A DNA stretch of 32,941 nt from Gemmatimonadales bacterium. GTDB taxonomy: Bacteria; Gemmatimonadota; Gemmatimonadetes; Palauibacterales; Palauibacteraceae. The notes under the pieces are model-generated. The model had not been told where the DNA came from. It searched no databases and saw only the letters and a list, made by a program, of their open reading frames with translations. The translations under genes were made by a program, and so were the position numbers. Shown in pieces: positions 22,693-31,202 of the stretch (its first letter is position 1; every line of letters starts with the position of its first letter). The DNA is taken from NCBI GenBank assembly GCA_009841005.1, contig VXMR01000060.1:1-32941 (forward strand), written 5' to 3'.

Positions 22693-25494
22693 TTACGGTC
22701 GTTCGGGCTCCGCCGCCGAGAGGGCGATCGCGTTGAACAGGAACTTGAACGTGCCGTGCGGTTGCGCGCGCCGCGTGACGAGCGGGCCGAACAGGTACAG
22801 ATGCCCGTTCCCCACCTTCGCTTCCGCCATCGTCACGCCGCCCTGCAGGTACCCCTGGCCCCATGCCCAGCCGCTGATGAGAGGGGCGTCGGCGTCGAAC
22901 CAGGCGAGCGGCGTCACTCCGGTCGCCCCGTCGTTCCTCGCCGCCAGCGCCGAGGCGCCGAACACGGGGCTGTTGTTGAACGATACCGCGAGCTCCGACG
23001 GAACCCCCGTCGCGACGAGCCGTGTGTTGTCCACCGTGACCTTCAGAATCGACCCGGGCACGTAATAGTCCTCCCGGCCCAGCGGTTCTCCGTCCTTAAC
23101 GAGATGGTCCTCGAGCGGAAGCCCGAGCTCGTTTCCGAGTGCCGTCGAGCCGCCGATGGTGACGATCGAGCCGCCGTCCTCGAGGAACTCGATCAGCGCC
23201 GGCGTCGTCGCATCCGAGGTGACCCGGCCGAGCCGGTCCCGGTACTCCTCGGGAATCGTTTCCGGCTCCGGCCCGCCGAAGCTCCCGAACTGGAACCGCG
23301 TACCGATGGCGCCCTGCGGGAAGATGATGACGTCGTAGTCCTCGCTCAGACCTCCCGCGTCGAGCCGCTGCGGGAAGACGAGTTCGAAGTCCGCGTACTC
23401 GAACTGCTCGAGGATCCAGCGGATCCAGCCGGACGGCATGGAACCGCCGTACGTGTCCCAGAGGGCGATGCGCGGCGCCCGCAGCCGCAAAGCGTCGGCG
23501 TCCGGATCGTCGTCCAGACCCTGGAAGTCGATGCCCAGCTCGGCCGCCAGTGACGCGACCGCGTCGTCCGTCCCGCGCCGGCTCTTCGCGTAGAAGGTGC
23601 CTGCCGGATGCATCCGGCCGCCCTCGCGCAGCGGCGAAGTGAGCCAGTAGACCTCGTGCCCCGAGGCGTGCAGCCGGTTGATCGCCGTGAACGAGTTGTT
23701 CGCCTCATGGCTGAACAGGAAGCCGTCCGCCCCGCCCGCGTCCGCGACCACACCCGCCATGGGGCTCGCGTTCCACTCCGTGATCTCCTCGAACGGTCCG
23801 TCGAAGCCCTCCAGGATGCGGTCGAACTCGACCCCCATCTGGATCGCCAGCGTCCAGCCCGCGTTGTCGTACGGCGGGGTCGGCGACGCCCCCGGGTAGA
23901 GGAAGTCGTCCGGGTGGTCCTGCGGCTCGAACATGTCGAGGACGTGCGGCCGGAAGGCCTGCGCGGCCCGCACCACGTAGGAGCCGGAGGGATACTGCGT
24001 GCCGCCCACGCTGAAGTCGGATGTCGCCCGCTCCACGATCACGCCGTTCTCGAGCAGCGTGTTGACGAACTTCGTCGCGGTCGGGAAGTCGGCCTGATCT
24101 GACGGGAGGATATACCCGCGGGGATCGCGCAGGCCGGGTTCGAACAGCTTGTCGTAGTCCGCGCGCGTGCCGCGGCTGCCGCCGAAACCGCCCACGTTGC
24201 GGGCGAAGTCCGCCTCCGCCGCCCCGGCCCGCATCTCGTCGCGCAGCCAGTCCACCCGCCTGGGGTGGATCGTCCAGCTGTCCCTGCTGCCGCGCTCGAT
24301 CGAGTTCATCCCCATGCGCCATATGCGGTACAGGAAGGTCTCGCGGTAGCGCGAGGCGACGTCGAGCACCGCCTTGTTCGCGGTCACCGAGTAGTCGACC
24401 GACTGTCGGAAGTGCCACGGCTGCGGCTCGATCGGGGCGGGCAGGTTGTCGTTGGGCAGGACCCGCTCGAGGATGAGCGGGATCTCCATCGGCGTCGGGT
24501 TCCCGATCGTTTCCGTGAGGAGCCCGATCATGTTCTTGAAGTAGGGCGTCGTCCGCAGACCGCCGTTCCACCACGTGGAGTAGTTCGCGCCGCGCCGCCG
24601 CGTCGCCCCCGGCTTCCCCTCTTCCGTGAAGCGCGAGTGCATCGCGGACCCCACGAGATCGATCCCGGTGATGACCATCGGGTCGATGTTGTAGTTGAAG
24701 GGATCGCGGAACGGGGGTGCGAAGAGCACGGTCCCGGTGGGTCCCGTCTGGTGGTGGTTGTAGACGATCTGCGGATACCACGTCCGGTACATCTGCCGGT
24801 TCATGTTCTCGGATTCCGGCTGGAAGGACGTGTAGAAGTCCCGGTTGTTGTCATGCCCCACGTACTTCTGGTAGAGGACGGGGATCCCGCGCGTGGAGCG
24901 CTCCGTCTTCTCCTCGACCCGCGTGTACCAGTTCGAGACGAGATCCATCCCGTCGGGGTTAGCGTGGACGAAGAGGATGATGACGTCGTCGAGGATTCGC
25001 ATCGTCTCGTCGTCGGTCCCGCTCACGAACTGCCACACCGTCTCCATCAACTGCTGCGCGCCGAGTACCTCCGTCGCGTGAAGGCCGCCGTCGATCCACA
25101 CGATGGCCTTGCCGCGCCTGGCGAGTTCTCGCGCCTCCTCCTCCGTCACACCCCGGGCAAGCGCGAGGCGGGCGGAAATCTCCCGGTACTCGTCGAGGCG
25201 CGCATGGTTTTCAGGCGAGGTAACGATCGCCATCAGCTGGTCGCGGCCCTCGGCCGTCGTCCCGATCGACTGCAGCGCCATGCGCGGGGACTCGGCGGCC
25301 AGCGTCTCCCAGTAGCGGGAGAGGTCGCCGTAGTCCGGCAGTTCGTAGTCGGCGCCGATCTCGTGGCCGAAGAAGGCCTGCGGGGTCGTCAGCTCCTGGG
25401 CGAGGCCGGGCCGGGCGGCCACGACTCCGAGGACGATCGCGACGGACGGCAGGGCTCCGCGGACCGCGGTCCGGTGGGGGGCGAAGAACGACAT
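22693..25494 (-). CDS. Secreted M14-family zinc metallopeptidase
   Basis: A 933-aa exported carboxypeptidase-like enzyme. A signal peptide (ALPSVAIVLGVVAARPGLAQ) precedes the M14 domain. The zinc ligands H139 and E142 are in GGLHATEV, and the third His is in YNHHQT (247-248). ANPDGMD (178-184) and NNRDF (216-220) bind substrate, and E328 (LLTETIG) is the likely catalytic Glu. The last ~300 residues look like a class I glutamine-amidotransferase-type fold (DYDVIIFPQG; GGSIVTIGGSTALG), common in long M14 proteins of this lineage and probably non-catalytic. AAGGAG lies about 9 bases before the ATG. It follows the BNR-propeller gene on the same strand by 154 bp; both are exported, which fits a protein-degrading lifestyle. 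Confidence 0.93.
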   Translation of the reverse strand: MSFFAPHRTAVRGALPSVAIVLGVVAARPGLAQELTTPQAFFGHEIGADYELPDYGDLSRYWETLAAESPRMALQSIGTTAEGRDQLMAIVTSPENHARLDEYREISARLALARGVTEEEARELARRGKAIVWIDGGLHATEVLGAQQLMETVWQFVSGTDDETMRILDDVIILFVHANPDGMDLVSNWYTRVEEKTERSTRGIPVLYQKYVGHDNNRDFYTSFQPESENMNRQMYRTWYPQIVYNHHQTGPTGTVLFAPPFRDPFNYNIDPMVITGIDLVGSAMHSRFTEEGKPGATRRRGANYSTWWNGGLRTTPYFKNMIGLLTETIGNPTPMEIPLILERVLPNDNLPAPIEPQPWHFRQSVDYSVTANKAVLDVASRYRETFLYRIWRMGMNSIERGSRDSWTIHPRRVDWLRDEMRAGAAEADFARNVGGFGGSRGTRADYDKLFEPGLRDPRGYILPSDQADFPTATKFVNTLLENGVIVERATSDFSVGGTQYPSGSYVVRAAQAFRPHVLDMFEPQDHPDDFLYPGASPTPPYDNAGWTLAIQMGVEFDRILEGFDGPFEEITEWNASPMAGVVADAGGADGFLFSHEANNSFTAINRLHASGHEVYWLTSPLREGGRMHPAGTFYAKSRRGTDDAVASLAAELGIDFQGLDDDPDADALRLRAPRIALWDTYGGSMPSGWIRWILEQFEYADFELVFPQRLDAGGLSEDYDVIIFPQGAIGTRFQFGSFGGPEPETIPEEYRDRLGRVTSDATTPALIEFLEDGGSIVTIGGSTALGNELGLPLEDHLVKDGEPLGREDYYVPGSILKVTVDNTRLVATGVPSELAVSFNNSPVFGASALAARNDGATGVTPLAWFDADAPLISGWAWGQGYLQGGVTMAEAKVGNGHLYLFGPLVTRRAQPHGTFKFLFNAIALSAAEPERP

Positions 25495-25554
25495 GTGCGG
25501 ACTCTCCTTGCGCGAATCGTGTGCAGAGGTTCGGCGCCCATTATGGAAGCGCCG

Positions 25555-25597
25555 CCGCCCGCCGGCGACCCCGGAGACCCGGGTTCGCGGCGGGCGG
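25555..25597. other. Long GC hairpin between the BNR-propeller and M14 genes
   Basis: CCGCCCGCCG (25555-25564) pairs perfectly with CGGCGGGCGG (25588-25597) around a loop that itself contains CCCGG/CCGGG pairing. It sits in the 154-bp gap between two minus-strand genes. TTT follows on the plus strand but no T run follows on the minus strand, so it is more likely an RNA-processing or attenuation structure than a clean terminator. Confidence 0.4.
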
Positions 25598-25648
25598 TTT
25601 CGGCTTGAGCCGGGTCGACGCCTGGCGTCGGCGGTCGGACGACCGCGT

Positions 25649-28600
25649 TCAGCGCATCGGCGGCATCGGGACCTGCACCGGATCGCCGAGGTCCGGACGG
25701 ACCCCCGCGGCCTGCAGCGCCGCGTAGAGCGCCGGCATGCGGTCCTCGATCACGGCGTTGAGGCGGTCGATCGCGCCGGGAAGCGCACCCCACCCGCGCT
25801 CGAGCTGGTAGAGCATGTCCGCCGTCGGCGCCGTGTGGTAACCGGACAGGCCACCGGACACGCCCGCACCGCCCCGGGCCGTGTCGAGCACGTCGCCGAT
25901 CTCGTCCAGCTCCTCGCCCACGGCTTCGACCTCTCCGGTGAGGGACTCGGACACGTCGTGGCCCTCGATCTGCCCCTCGATGGCGGAAAGGTGCTCGCGC
26001 ATCCGGGCCAGCGCCTGCAGCCCTTCGTTCGTCGGCTTCGCGAGCGCGTAGGCGCTCATGAGCGCTTCCTGCCTCGCCATGAGGTCGCCCTGGCTGATGT
26101 TCACGCGCGGATCGAGCCGCACCGTGACCGACGTCTGAAGCGTGTGCCCCGCCGCCTCCAGCTGCGCCGTGTACGTCCCCGGGAGGACCTTCGGCGCCAC
26201 GCTGCCGGAGCGGAAGAAGTTGCCACCGCCCGGCGCGGCCGGTGGCGGCTCGTAGCGGAGATCCCAGATGACCTCGTTCAGGCCGCGGTCGCCGCCGCCC
26301 TTGAGTTCGCGGATGACGGAGCCATCGGAGTCGAGGATCGTGATCGTCGCCTTGCCCGCCATCTCGGACATCGGCGCCGGGTCATCGCCGTTCGCGGACG
26401 GACCGGAGGTCACGATCCGCTCGCCGGTTTCGCCGCCTTCCTCGCCGGCCATCGGGGCCTCCGGCAGGTCGCTCCCCAGCCAGTAGCGGATTCGGGAGCC
26501 CTGCGGCGGGTTCTCCGCCTCCCACACGCCCGGCGTCCAGCCCTGCGGCGTGTACGGGTTGTACGCGACCGCCGACTGGGTCGAGAAGAGGTGCGCCTCG
26601 GAGGCGAGGATTTCCTGGCTCAACTCCTCGAGCGGGGTGATGTCCTCCATGATCCAGATCCCGCGCCCGTGCGTGCCGATCACGAGATCGTTCTCGCGCT
26701 CCTGGATCTTGATGTCGTCCACCGGCGCCGGCGGCATGTTCTGCAGCAGCGGCTGCCACGAGTTCCCGGCGTCGATCGTGAAGTAGGTGCCGATCTCGTT
26801 GCCGGCGAAGAGGAGGTTCGCCGCGCGCGGGTGCTGCGCCAGCGCGTTCAGCGACCAGCCGTCCGGGATCCCGTCCCTGACCGCCCGCCACGACTCGCCG
26901 AAGTCGTTCGAGACGTACAGGTAGGGGGCCATGTCGTCGTTGCGGTGGTTGTCCCCCGCGACCCACACCGTGCCCGCGTCGGCGTGCGAGGCGACGATGC
27001 GCGTCATGTACAACTGGTGGGGCACGCCCGGCATGTTCGGCGCCGCGTTTGTCCACGTCGCGCCGCCGTCCCGCGTGACCTGCAGGTTCCCGTCGTCGGT
27101 GCCCGCGTACACGACCATCGGATCGAGCGGCGACTCCTCAATCGAGATCATGTTGCCGAAGCTCGATGTCCCGTCATTGGCCGACATCATCGGCTCGGAG
27201 CCGAGGACGCCCATGATCTCCAGCGTCGTCCGGTCGATGGCCTTCGTCAGGTCCGGCGAGATCTGCTCCCACGTCTGGCCGTAGTCGGGCGTCTTGAACA
27301 CGACGTTGGACCCGTAGTAGACCGTGTTCGGATCGCTCGGCGACACCTCGACCGGCGTGTCCCAGTTCCAGCGGAAGTCGGGCAGATCCTCGTCATCTCC
27401 CTCCGGGCGCCCCAGCGGACGCATCCGCAGCCGCTCGCCCGTCTTGAGGTTCACCCGCATCGGGTTCCCGTTCTGGGACTCCGCGATCATCTCCTCGCCG
27501 TTGGGATGGAGGACGGTGAAGTAGCCGTCGCCGCTCCCCACGTTGTACCAGTCGCGCGGTCGGATCCCCTGGTTGGACCAGGTGTCCGAGGGGCCGCACC
27601 ACGAGCCGTTGTCCTGCAGGCCGCCGCACACGTGGTACGGTTCGCGATTGTCGACACCGATCTCGTAGAACTGCGCGAGCGGCAGGTTCGTCAGCTGGCG
27701 CCAGTTGTCGGAGCGGTCCCAGCTGATCGAGACGCCGCCATCGCCACCGAGGATGAGGTGGTCGGAGTTCGCCGGGTTGATCCAGAGCGCGTGGTGGTCG
27801 GAGTGGACCTCGGAGGCCGCGTCCGGCGTGAAGTTGTACCCCCCGTCCGAGGTGCGGTACAGACTCGAACCGCCCAGGTAAAGCCGCTCCGGATCGTTCG
27901 GGTCGATGCGGATCTGGCTGTAGTACATGGGACGGTTGTTCGTCGTGCTCGTCTGCACCCACGTCTCGCCGCGGTCGGTCGACTTCCAGGTGCCCGTCTT
28001 GCGGTCGGCGTCTTCCTGGGCACCGAAGCCCTGTCCCGGGGCGCGCGCGTCGGCTTCGACGATCGCCCAGACGAGGTTCCCGTCCCGGCGGTAGATGTCG
28101 AGCCCGATGCGGCCCACGTCACCCTCCGGCAGGCCGCCGGCGAGCTTCGTCCAGTTGTCGCCGCCGTCCATCGTCCGGTAGATGCCGCCCCCGGGTCCGC
28201 CTCCGTTGAAGCCCCACAGCGTCCGCTGCCGCTGGTACATGGCCGCGAACAGCGTCATCGGATCGCCGGGATCCATGGCGAGGTCGATCGCGCCCGTGTG
28301 CTCGTCGACGTAGAGAACAAGTTCCCACGTCTCGCCCCCGTCCATCGTCCGGTACACGCCGCGCTCCGGGTTCGCGCCCCACAGGCGACCCATGGCCGCC
28401 ACGTAGGCCACGTCCGGATTCCGGGGGTGGACCTGGATGCGGGAGATGTGGTGCGTCGCCTCGAGCCCGAGGTGGGTCCAGGTCCGGCCGGCGTCCGTCG
28501 ACCGGAACACGCCCATCCCCCACGGAGAGGACTGCCGGTTCTGCGGTTCGCCCGAGCCGACCCACACGACGTTCGGGTTCGACGGGGCGAGGGTGATGTC

Positions 28601-28897
28601 TCCGACGGAGAGCATCTCCTGGTCGTCGAAGAGCGATTCGAACGTGCTTCCACCGTTGATCGTCTTCCACACGCCACCCGTCGCCACGCCAACGTAGAAG
28701 GTGGACGGATCGGCCTCGTCGACCGCGATGTCGGCGACGCGGCCGCCCATGATCGTGGGGCCGATTTCGCGCCATTCGAGCGCCTGGACCGCCGCCTGCA
28801 GATCGGCGTCCTGGGCCAGCGCGGGAAGGGGGACTGCGGTGAGGGCGAGCACCGCGAGGAGAGAAAGAGACACCGGGAGCCCTGAGCGCGTACGCAT
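25649..28897 (-). CDS. Secreted BNR/Asp-box (VPS10/sortilin-like) beta-propeller protein
   Basis: A 1082-aa exported protein with signal peptide (GLPVSLSLLAVLALTAVPLP). It carries at least ten Asp-box-like turns, e.g. RSTDAGRTW, RTMDGGETW, KSTDRGETW, KTPDYGQTW, VTRDGGATW, VSNDFGESW and FTIDAGNSW. These give two stacked or one large propeller as in sortilin/VPS10-type 'glycosyl hydrolase' proteins. After the propeller (ends near GRGIWIMEDITPL) come a Gly/Glu-rich linker and a beta domain (KATITILDSDG; GLNEVIWDLRYEPP), then a C-terminal helical region (about 960-1060). Despite frequent labels, no glycosidase active site is visible; adhesion or substrate presentation is as likely. ATG 28895-28897 has GAGG about 8 bases upstream; the frame is open to 29071 but without signal-like sequence. 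Confidence 0.9.
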   Translation of the reverse strand: MRTRSGLPVSLSLLAVLALTAVPLPALAQDADLQAAVQALEWREIGPTIMGGRVADIAVDEADPSTFYVGVATGGVWKTINGGSTFESLFDDQEMLSVGDITLAPSNPNVVWVGSGEPQNRQSSPWGMGVFRSTDAGRTWTHLGLEATHHISRIQVHPRNPDVAYVAAMGRLWGANPERGVYRTMDGGETWELVLYVDEHTGAIDLAMDPGDPMTLFAAMYQRQRTLWGFNGGGPGGGIYRTMDGGDNWTKLAGGLPEGDVGRIGLDIYRRDGNLVWAIVEADARAPGQGFGAQEDADRKTGTWKSTDRGETWVQTSTTNNRPMYYSQIRIDPNDPERLYLGGSSLYRTSDGGYNFTPDAASEVHSDHHALWINPANSDHLILGGDGGVSISWDRSDNWRQLTNLPLAQFYEIGVDNREPYHVCGGLQDNGSWCGPSDTWSNQGIRPRDWYNVGSGDGYFTVLHPNGEEMIAESQNGNPMRVNLKTGERLRMRPLGRPEGDDEDLPDFRWNWDTPVEVSPSDPNTVYYGSNVVFKTPDYGQTWEQISPDLTKAIDRTTLEIMGVLGSEPMMSANDGTSSFGNMISIEESPLDPMVVYAGTDDGNLQVTRDGGATWTNAAPNMPGVPHQLYMTRIVASHADAGTVWVAGDNHRNDDMAPYLYVSNDFGESWRAVRDGIPDGWSLNALAQHPRAANLLFAGNEIGTYFTIDAGNSWQPLLQNMPPAPVDDIKIQERENDLVIGTHGRGIWIMEDITPLEELSQEILASEAHLFSTQSAVAYNPYTPQGWTPGVWEAENPPQGSRIRYWLGSDLPEAPMAGEEGGETGERIVTSGPSANGDDPAPMSEMAGKATITILDSDGSVIRELKGGGDRGLNEVIWDLRYEPPPAAPGGGNFFRSGSVAPKVLPGTYTAQLEAAGHTLQTSVTVRLDPRVNISQGDLMARQEALMSAYALAKPTNEGLQALARMREHLSAIEGQIEGHDVSESLTGEVEAVGEELDEIGDVLDTARGGAGVSGGLSGYHTAPTADMLYQLERGWGALPGAIDRLNAVIEDRMPALYAALQAAGVRPDLGDPVQVPMPPMR

Positions 28898-29210
28898 CTC
28901 GCTTACCTCGTTTCGGGAGGAGTTCCGCGGGGAGGGAGCGGTCCGGGCAAGGAAACCGGCACCGGCCACCCCACCCGACCCAACAACAGCCCAAATACAA
29001 TAGATGAACCCACCGGAATCTGAAACGGGGGGCCACGAATCCGGCTTCCCGACCGCGCCTCTGCCTTTCATCCGCCCTGTCTCCGCCTCCCGCCCCGTGT
29101 CTCCGCTTGACGGTTACGACATCGCGTCGTAAACTTACGACATGTCGTCGTGAAAATGGCGTTGACGAATCCGGAGCGAGAGCCGGGGAGCGAGAGGCGG
29201 ATAGACACGC
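28898..29210. other. 313-bp divergent intergenic region
   Basis: No gene is seen here. The right third holds the M56-operon promoter and two BlaI-type operators (29107-29153). On the minus strand a weak promoter for the BNR gene is possible: TTCAGA (29019-29024), 16-bp spacer, TATTGT (28997-29002). The rest is GC-rich sequence without clear repeats. Confidence 0.5.
29107..29153 (+). promoter_or_regulatory. BlaI-type double operator on the M56-blaI-M56 promoter
   Basis: Promoter: TTGACG (29107-29112), 17-bp spacer, TAAACT (29130-29135). Operator 1 is the perfect palindrome TTACGAC-N5-GTCGTAA (29114-29132), filling the space between -35 and -10. Operator 2 is TTACGAC-N5-GTCGTGA (29135-29153), one mismatch, covering the expected transcription start. 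Their centres are 21 bp apart, two helical turns, so two repressor dimers would lie on the same face. BlaI/MecI repressors bind paired dyads of this kind over their promoters. Confidence 0.82.
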
Positions 29211-30776
29211 ATGACGGACATGATTCTCCAGATCGGGGCCAGCAAGCTGGCGATCTCGATGGGTCTTGCCGGACTGGCGTGGGTCGCGGCGCGGCGCTGC
29301 GGGAAGCCGTCGCTGGCCCACGGGCTGTGGCTGCTGCCGCTAGCCGTCCTGCTCGTGCCGCCGTTCGTCTCGATTCCGGTCTGGTCGGGGGGCGTCGATC
29401 CGGTGGGCCCCGTGGCCGCGATCGGTTCGCTCAGGGCGCAGCCCACGCCATCGGCCGCGGCCACCCTGCTCGGCTGGGTGAGGGAGGGCGGCGAGGAGGC
29501 GCTCGTCTGGCTGTGGCTGGCGGGCACCGCCGCCGTACTCGGCTGGACGCTCGTGCGCACGCTCCGCTTCCATCGCTTGCTCCTGAGCGCTTCGGAACCC
29601 GCGCCGCTCGAGGTGCGACGGCTCGCGCGAGAGATCGCCCGCAGGCTCGGTCTCACCGCGACCCCCGCCGTCTACGCGACGCGCGCGCAGTTGTCGCCCA
29701 TGGTGTGGTGGGCCGGCGGGCAGGTGCGGGTCCTCATCCCCTCGAAACTGCTGGCCGAGATGGAGGAGTCCGAACTGCGCTGCGTCCTGGCGCACGAACT
29801 TGCCCATGTCCGGCGCCGCGACCACGTCGTGCGCTGGCTCGAGTGGCTCGCGTGCGCGGCCTTCTGGTGGAACCCCGTCGCCTGGTGGGCCCGGCGGCGG
29901 CTGCGGGCGTCCGAGGAGTTGTGCTGCGACGCGCTCGCCGTCGCCGCGACCGAGGCCGAACCCCGCACTTACGCCGGGGCGCTGCTCCGGGTGATCGACT
30001 TCATTTCGAAGACCCCGGCGCCGGGCCCCCTGACGTTCGCGAGTACGATCGATCGCTGCGGCCGACCGTCGCGGCTGGAAAGGAGATTCCGCGTGATCAT
30101 GACGAACCGAGCCTCGACCCCCGCGCCGCGCTGGCTCCGCGGCGCGCTGCGCTGCGGCGCCGTCTGCCTGCTGGCCGGCGGCCTCGTCTACTGCACCGAC
30201 CAGTCGAACCTCACCTCCGTCGACCCGGCCCTCGTCCCGGTCGAAAAGGAGGCGGTCCTGCACCTCGACGGCGGGCAAGACGATCCGGCCGCCGACGCAC
30301 CCCTGCGCCTGCGGCCGCACGTGATGCGCAAGCTGATCGAGGCAATCGCTACGGAGCACGCCCTCCCGGCAGACCTCGCCGAGGCGCTTGGGCACGCCGG
30401 GGAAGCTGCTCTCTCCAATCGCACCCCAGCCGACCTGTTCCTGGCCGTGACGCCGGACGACGGGGCGGGAAACTCCAAGGTCGTCGAGTTGGATCTTGCG
30501 GGCCTTCGATCCGCGACGCTTGAGGCCGGACTCTCGCCGCGGCAGGCCGCTGCGGTGAGGGACGACCTGGCGCGCCACCTGCGCGTACGCTCCGCGCGGA
30601 ACGGGTTCTTCGCCGGGCTGCACATCGAATGCACCGGCGCGGAAGGCTCGAGCTTGAGTTCTTCGGAGGGCGAGGTCGTCGCCCGCACCTTGACATGTGA
30701 AGAGGCGAAAACCAGCGAGAAGAAGCTCCGTATTCGCACCAGCCAGGGGGACATACTCGTTCGCACCAGGAGATAG
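29211..30776 (+). CDS. M56-family (BlaR1-type) membrane metalloprotease, first copy
   Basis: A 521-aa integral membrane zinc protease of the BlaR1/MecR1 type, which on sensing a signal cleaves or triggers loss of the BlaI repressor. Three N-terminal hydrophobic segments (about 5-25, 36-56, 97-116) precede the cytoplasmic protease domain with HELAH (195-199), RRRDH and the third ligand region ASEELCCD (233-240). A last membrane helix follows (about 312-328, CGAVCLLAGGLVYC), then a ~190-aa periplasmic part. That part is not a penicillin-binding domain; it has two Cys (IECTG, LTCEE) that may pair. The first ~300 residues align without gaps to the second copy. It is first after the double operator. 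A GAGAGGCGG lies upstream of the ATG. Confidence 0.92.
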   Translation: MTDMILQIGASKLAISMGLAGLAWVAARRCGKPSLAHGLWLLPLAVLLVPPFVSIPVWSGGVDPVGPVAAIGSLRAQPTPSAAATLLGWVREGGEEALVWLWLAGTAAVLGWTLVRTLRFHRLLLSASEPAPLEVRRLAREIARRLGLTATPAVYATRAQLSPMVWWAGGQVRVLIPSKLLAEMEESELRCVLAHELAHVRRRDHVVRWLEWLACAAFWWNPVAWWARRRLRASEELCCDALAVAATEAEPRTYAGALLRVIDFISKTPAPGPLTFASTIDRCGRPSRLERRFRVIMTNRASTPAPRWLRGALRCGAVCLLAGGLVYCTDQSNLTSVDPALVPVEKEAVLHLDGGQDDPAADAPLRLRPHVMRKLIEAIATEHALPADLAEALGHAGEAALSNRTPADLFLAVTPDDGAGNSKVVELDLAGLRSATLEAGLSPRQAAAVRDDLARHLRVRSARNGFFAGLHIECTGAEGSSLSSSEGEVVARTLTCEEAKTSEKKLRIRTSQGDILVRTRR

Positions 30777-30833
30777 TGCGGGGGTCACGCGCTCGATGCT
30801 CCAGGACCAAAGCCGATTGAGAAAGGGTTTCGC

Positions 30834-31202
30834 ATGACGACGCCGCGCCTGGCCAACGCCGAACTCGGGGTCATGGAACGACTCTGGAAAGAGGGGCGCC
30901 TCACGGCCCGCCAGCTCCGCGACCTGCTCTACCCGGACACGACGAGATCGGCGCACGGCACCATCCAGCGCCTGCTGCAGCGGCTCGAGGACAAGGGGTT
31001 CGTCCACCGCGACGCCAGCCTCGGCACCCAGCTCTTCTCCGCCCGCATCAGCCGCGAGGCGTACGCATCCGCGCGGCTGGAGGCGCTGGCCGACCGGATC
31101 ACCGGCGGCTCCCTCGTGCCGATGATCACGCAGTTGATGGAAGAGCGGAAACTCGAACCCGAGGAGATCGAGCGCCTGCGGGAGATCCTGGAGGAAGGAT
31201 GA
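30834..31202 (+). CDS. blaI: BlaI/MecI/CopY-family repressor
   Basis: A 122-aa winged-helix repressor. Residues 1-70 form the DNA-binding domain (LANAELGVMERLWKEGRLTA, then HGTIQRLLQRLEDKGFVHRD). The rest is the dimerisation helix bundle (LVPMITQLMEERKLEPEEIE). In studied systems the protein is proteolysed when the partner M56 protease is activated. AAGGG lies about 7 bases before the ATG. Its stop overlaps the second M56 start as ATGA (31199-31202), the normal coupling of this pair. It is expected to bind the two palindromes at 29114-29153 and so control both proteases and itself. It begins 57 bp after the first M56 gene, with no separate operator seen in that gap. Confidence 0.94.
   Translation: MTTPRLANAELGVMERLWKEGRLTARQLRDLLYPDTTRSAHGTIQRLLQRLEDKGFVHRDASLGTQLFSARISREAYASARLEALADRITGGSLVPMITQLMEERKLEPEEIERLREILEEG

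Noticed and set aside
25493..28885. A 1130-codon plus-strand frame opposite the BNR-propeller gene
   Set aside because: Composition is Arg/Val/His-rich with no recognisable domain; the minus strand has a signal peptide and Asp-boxes.
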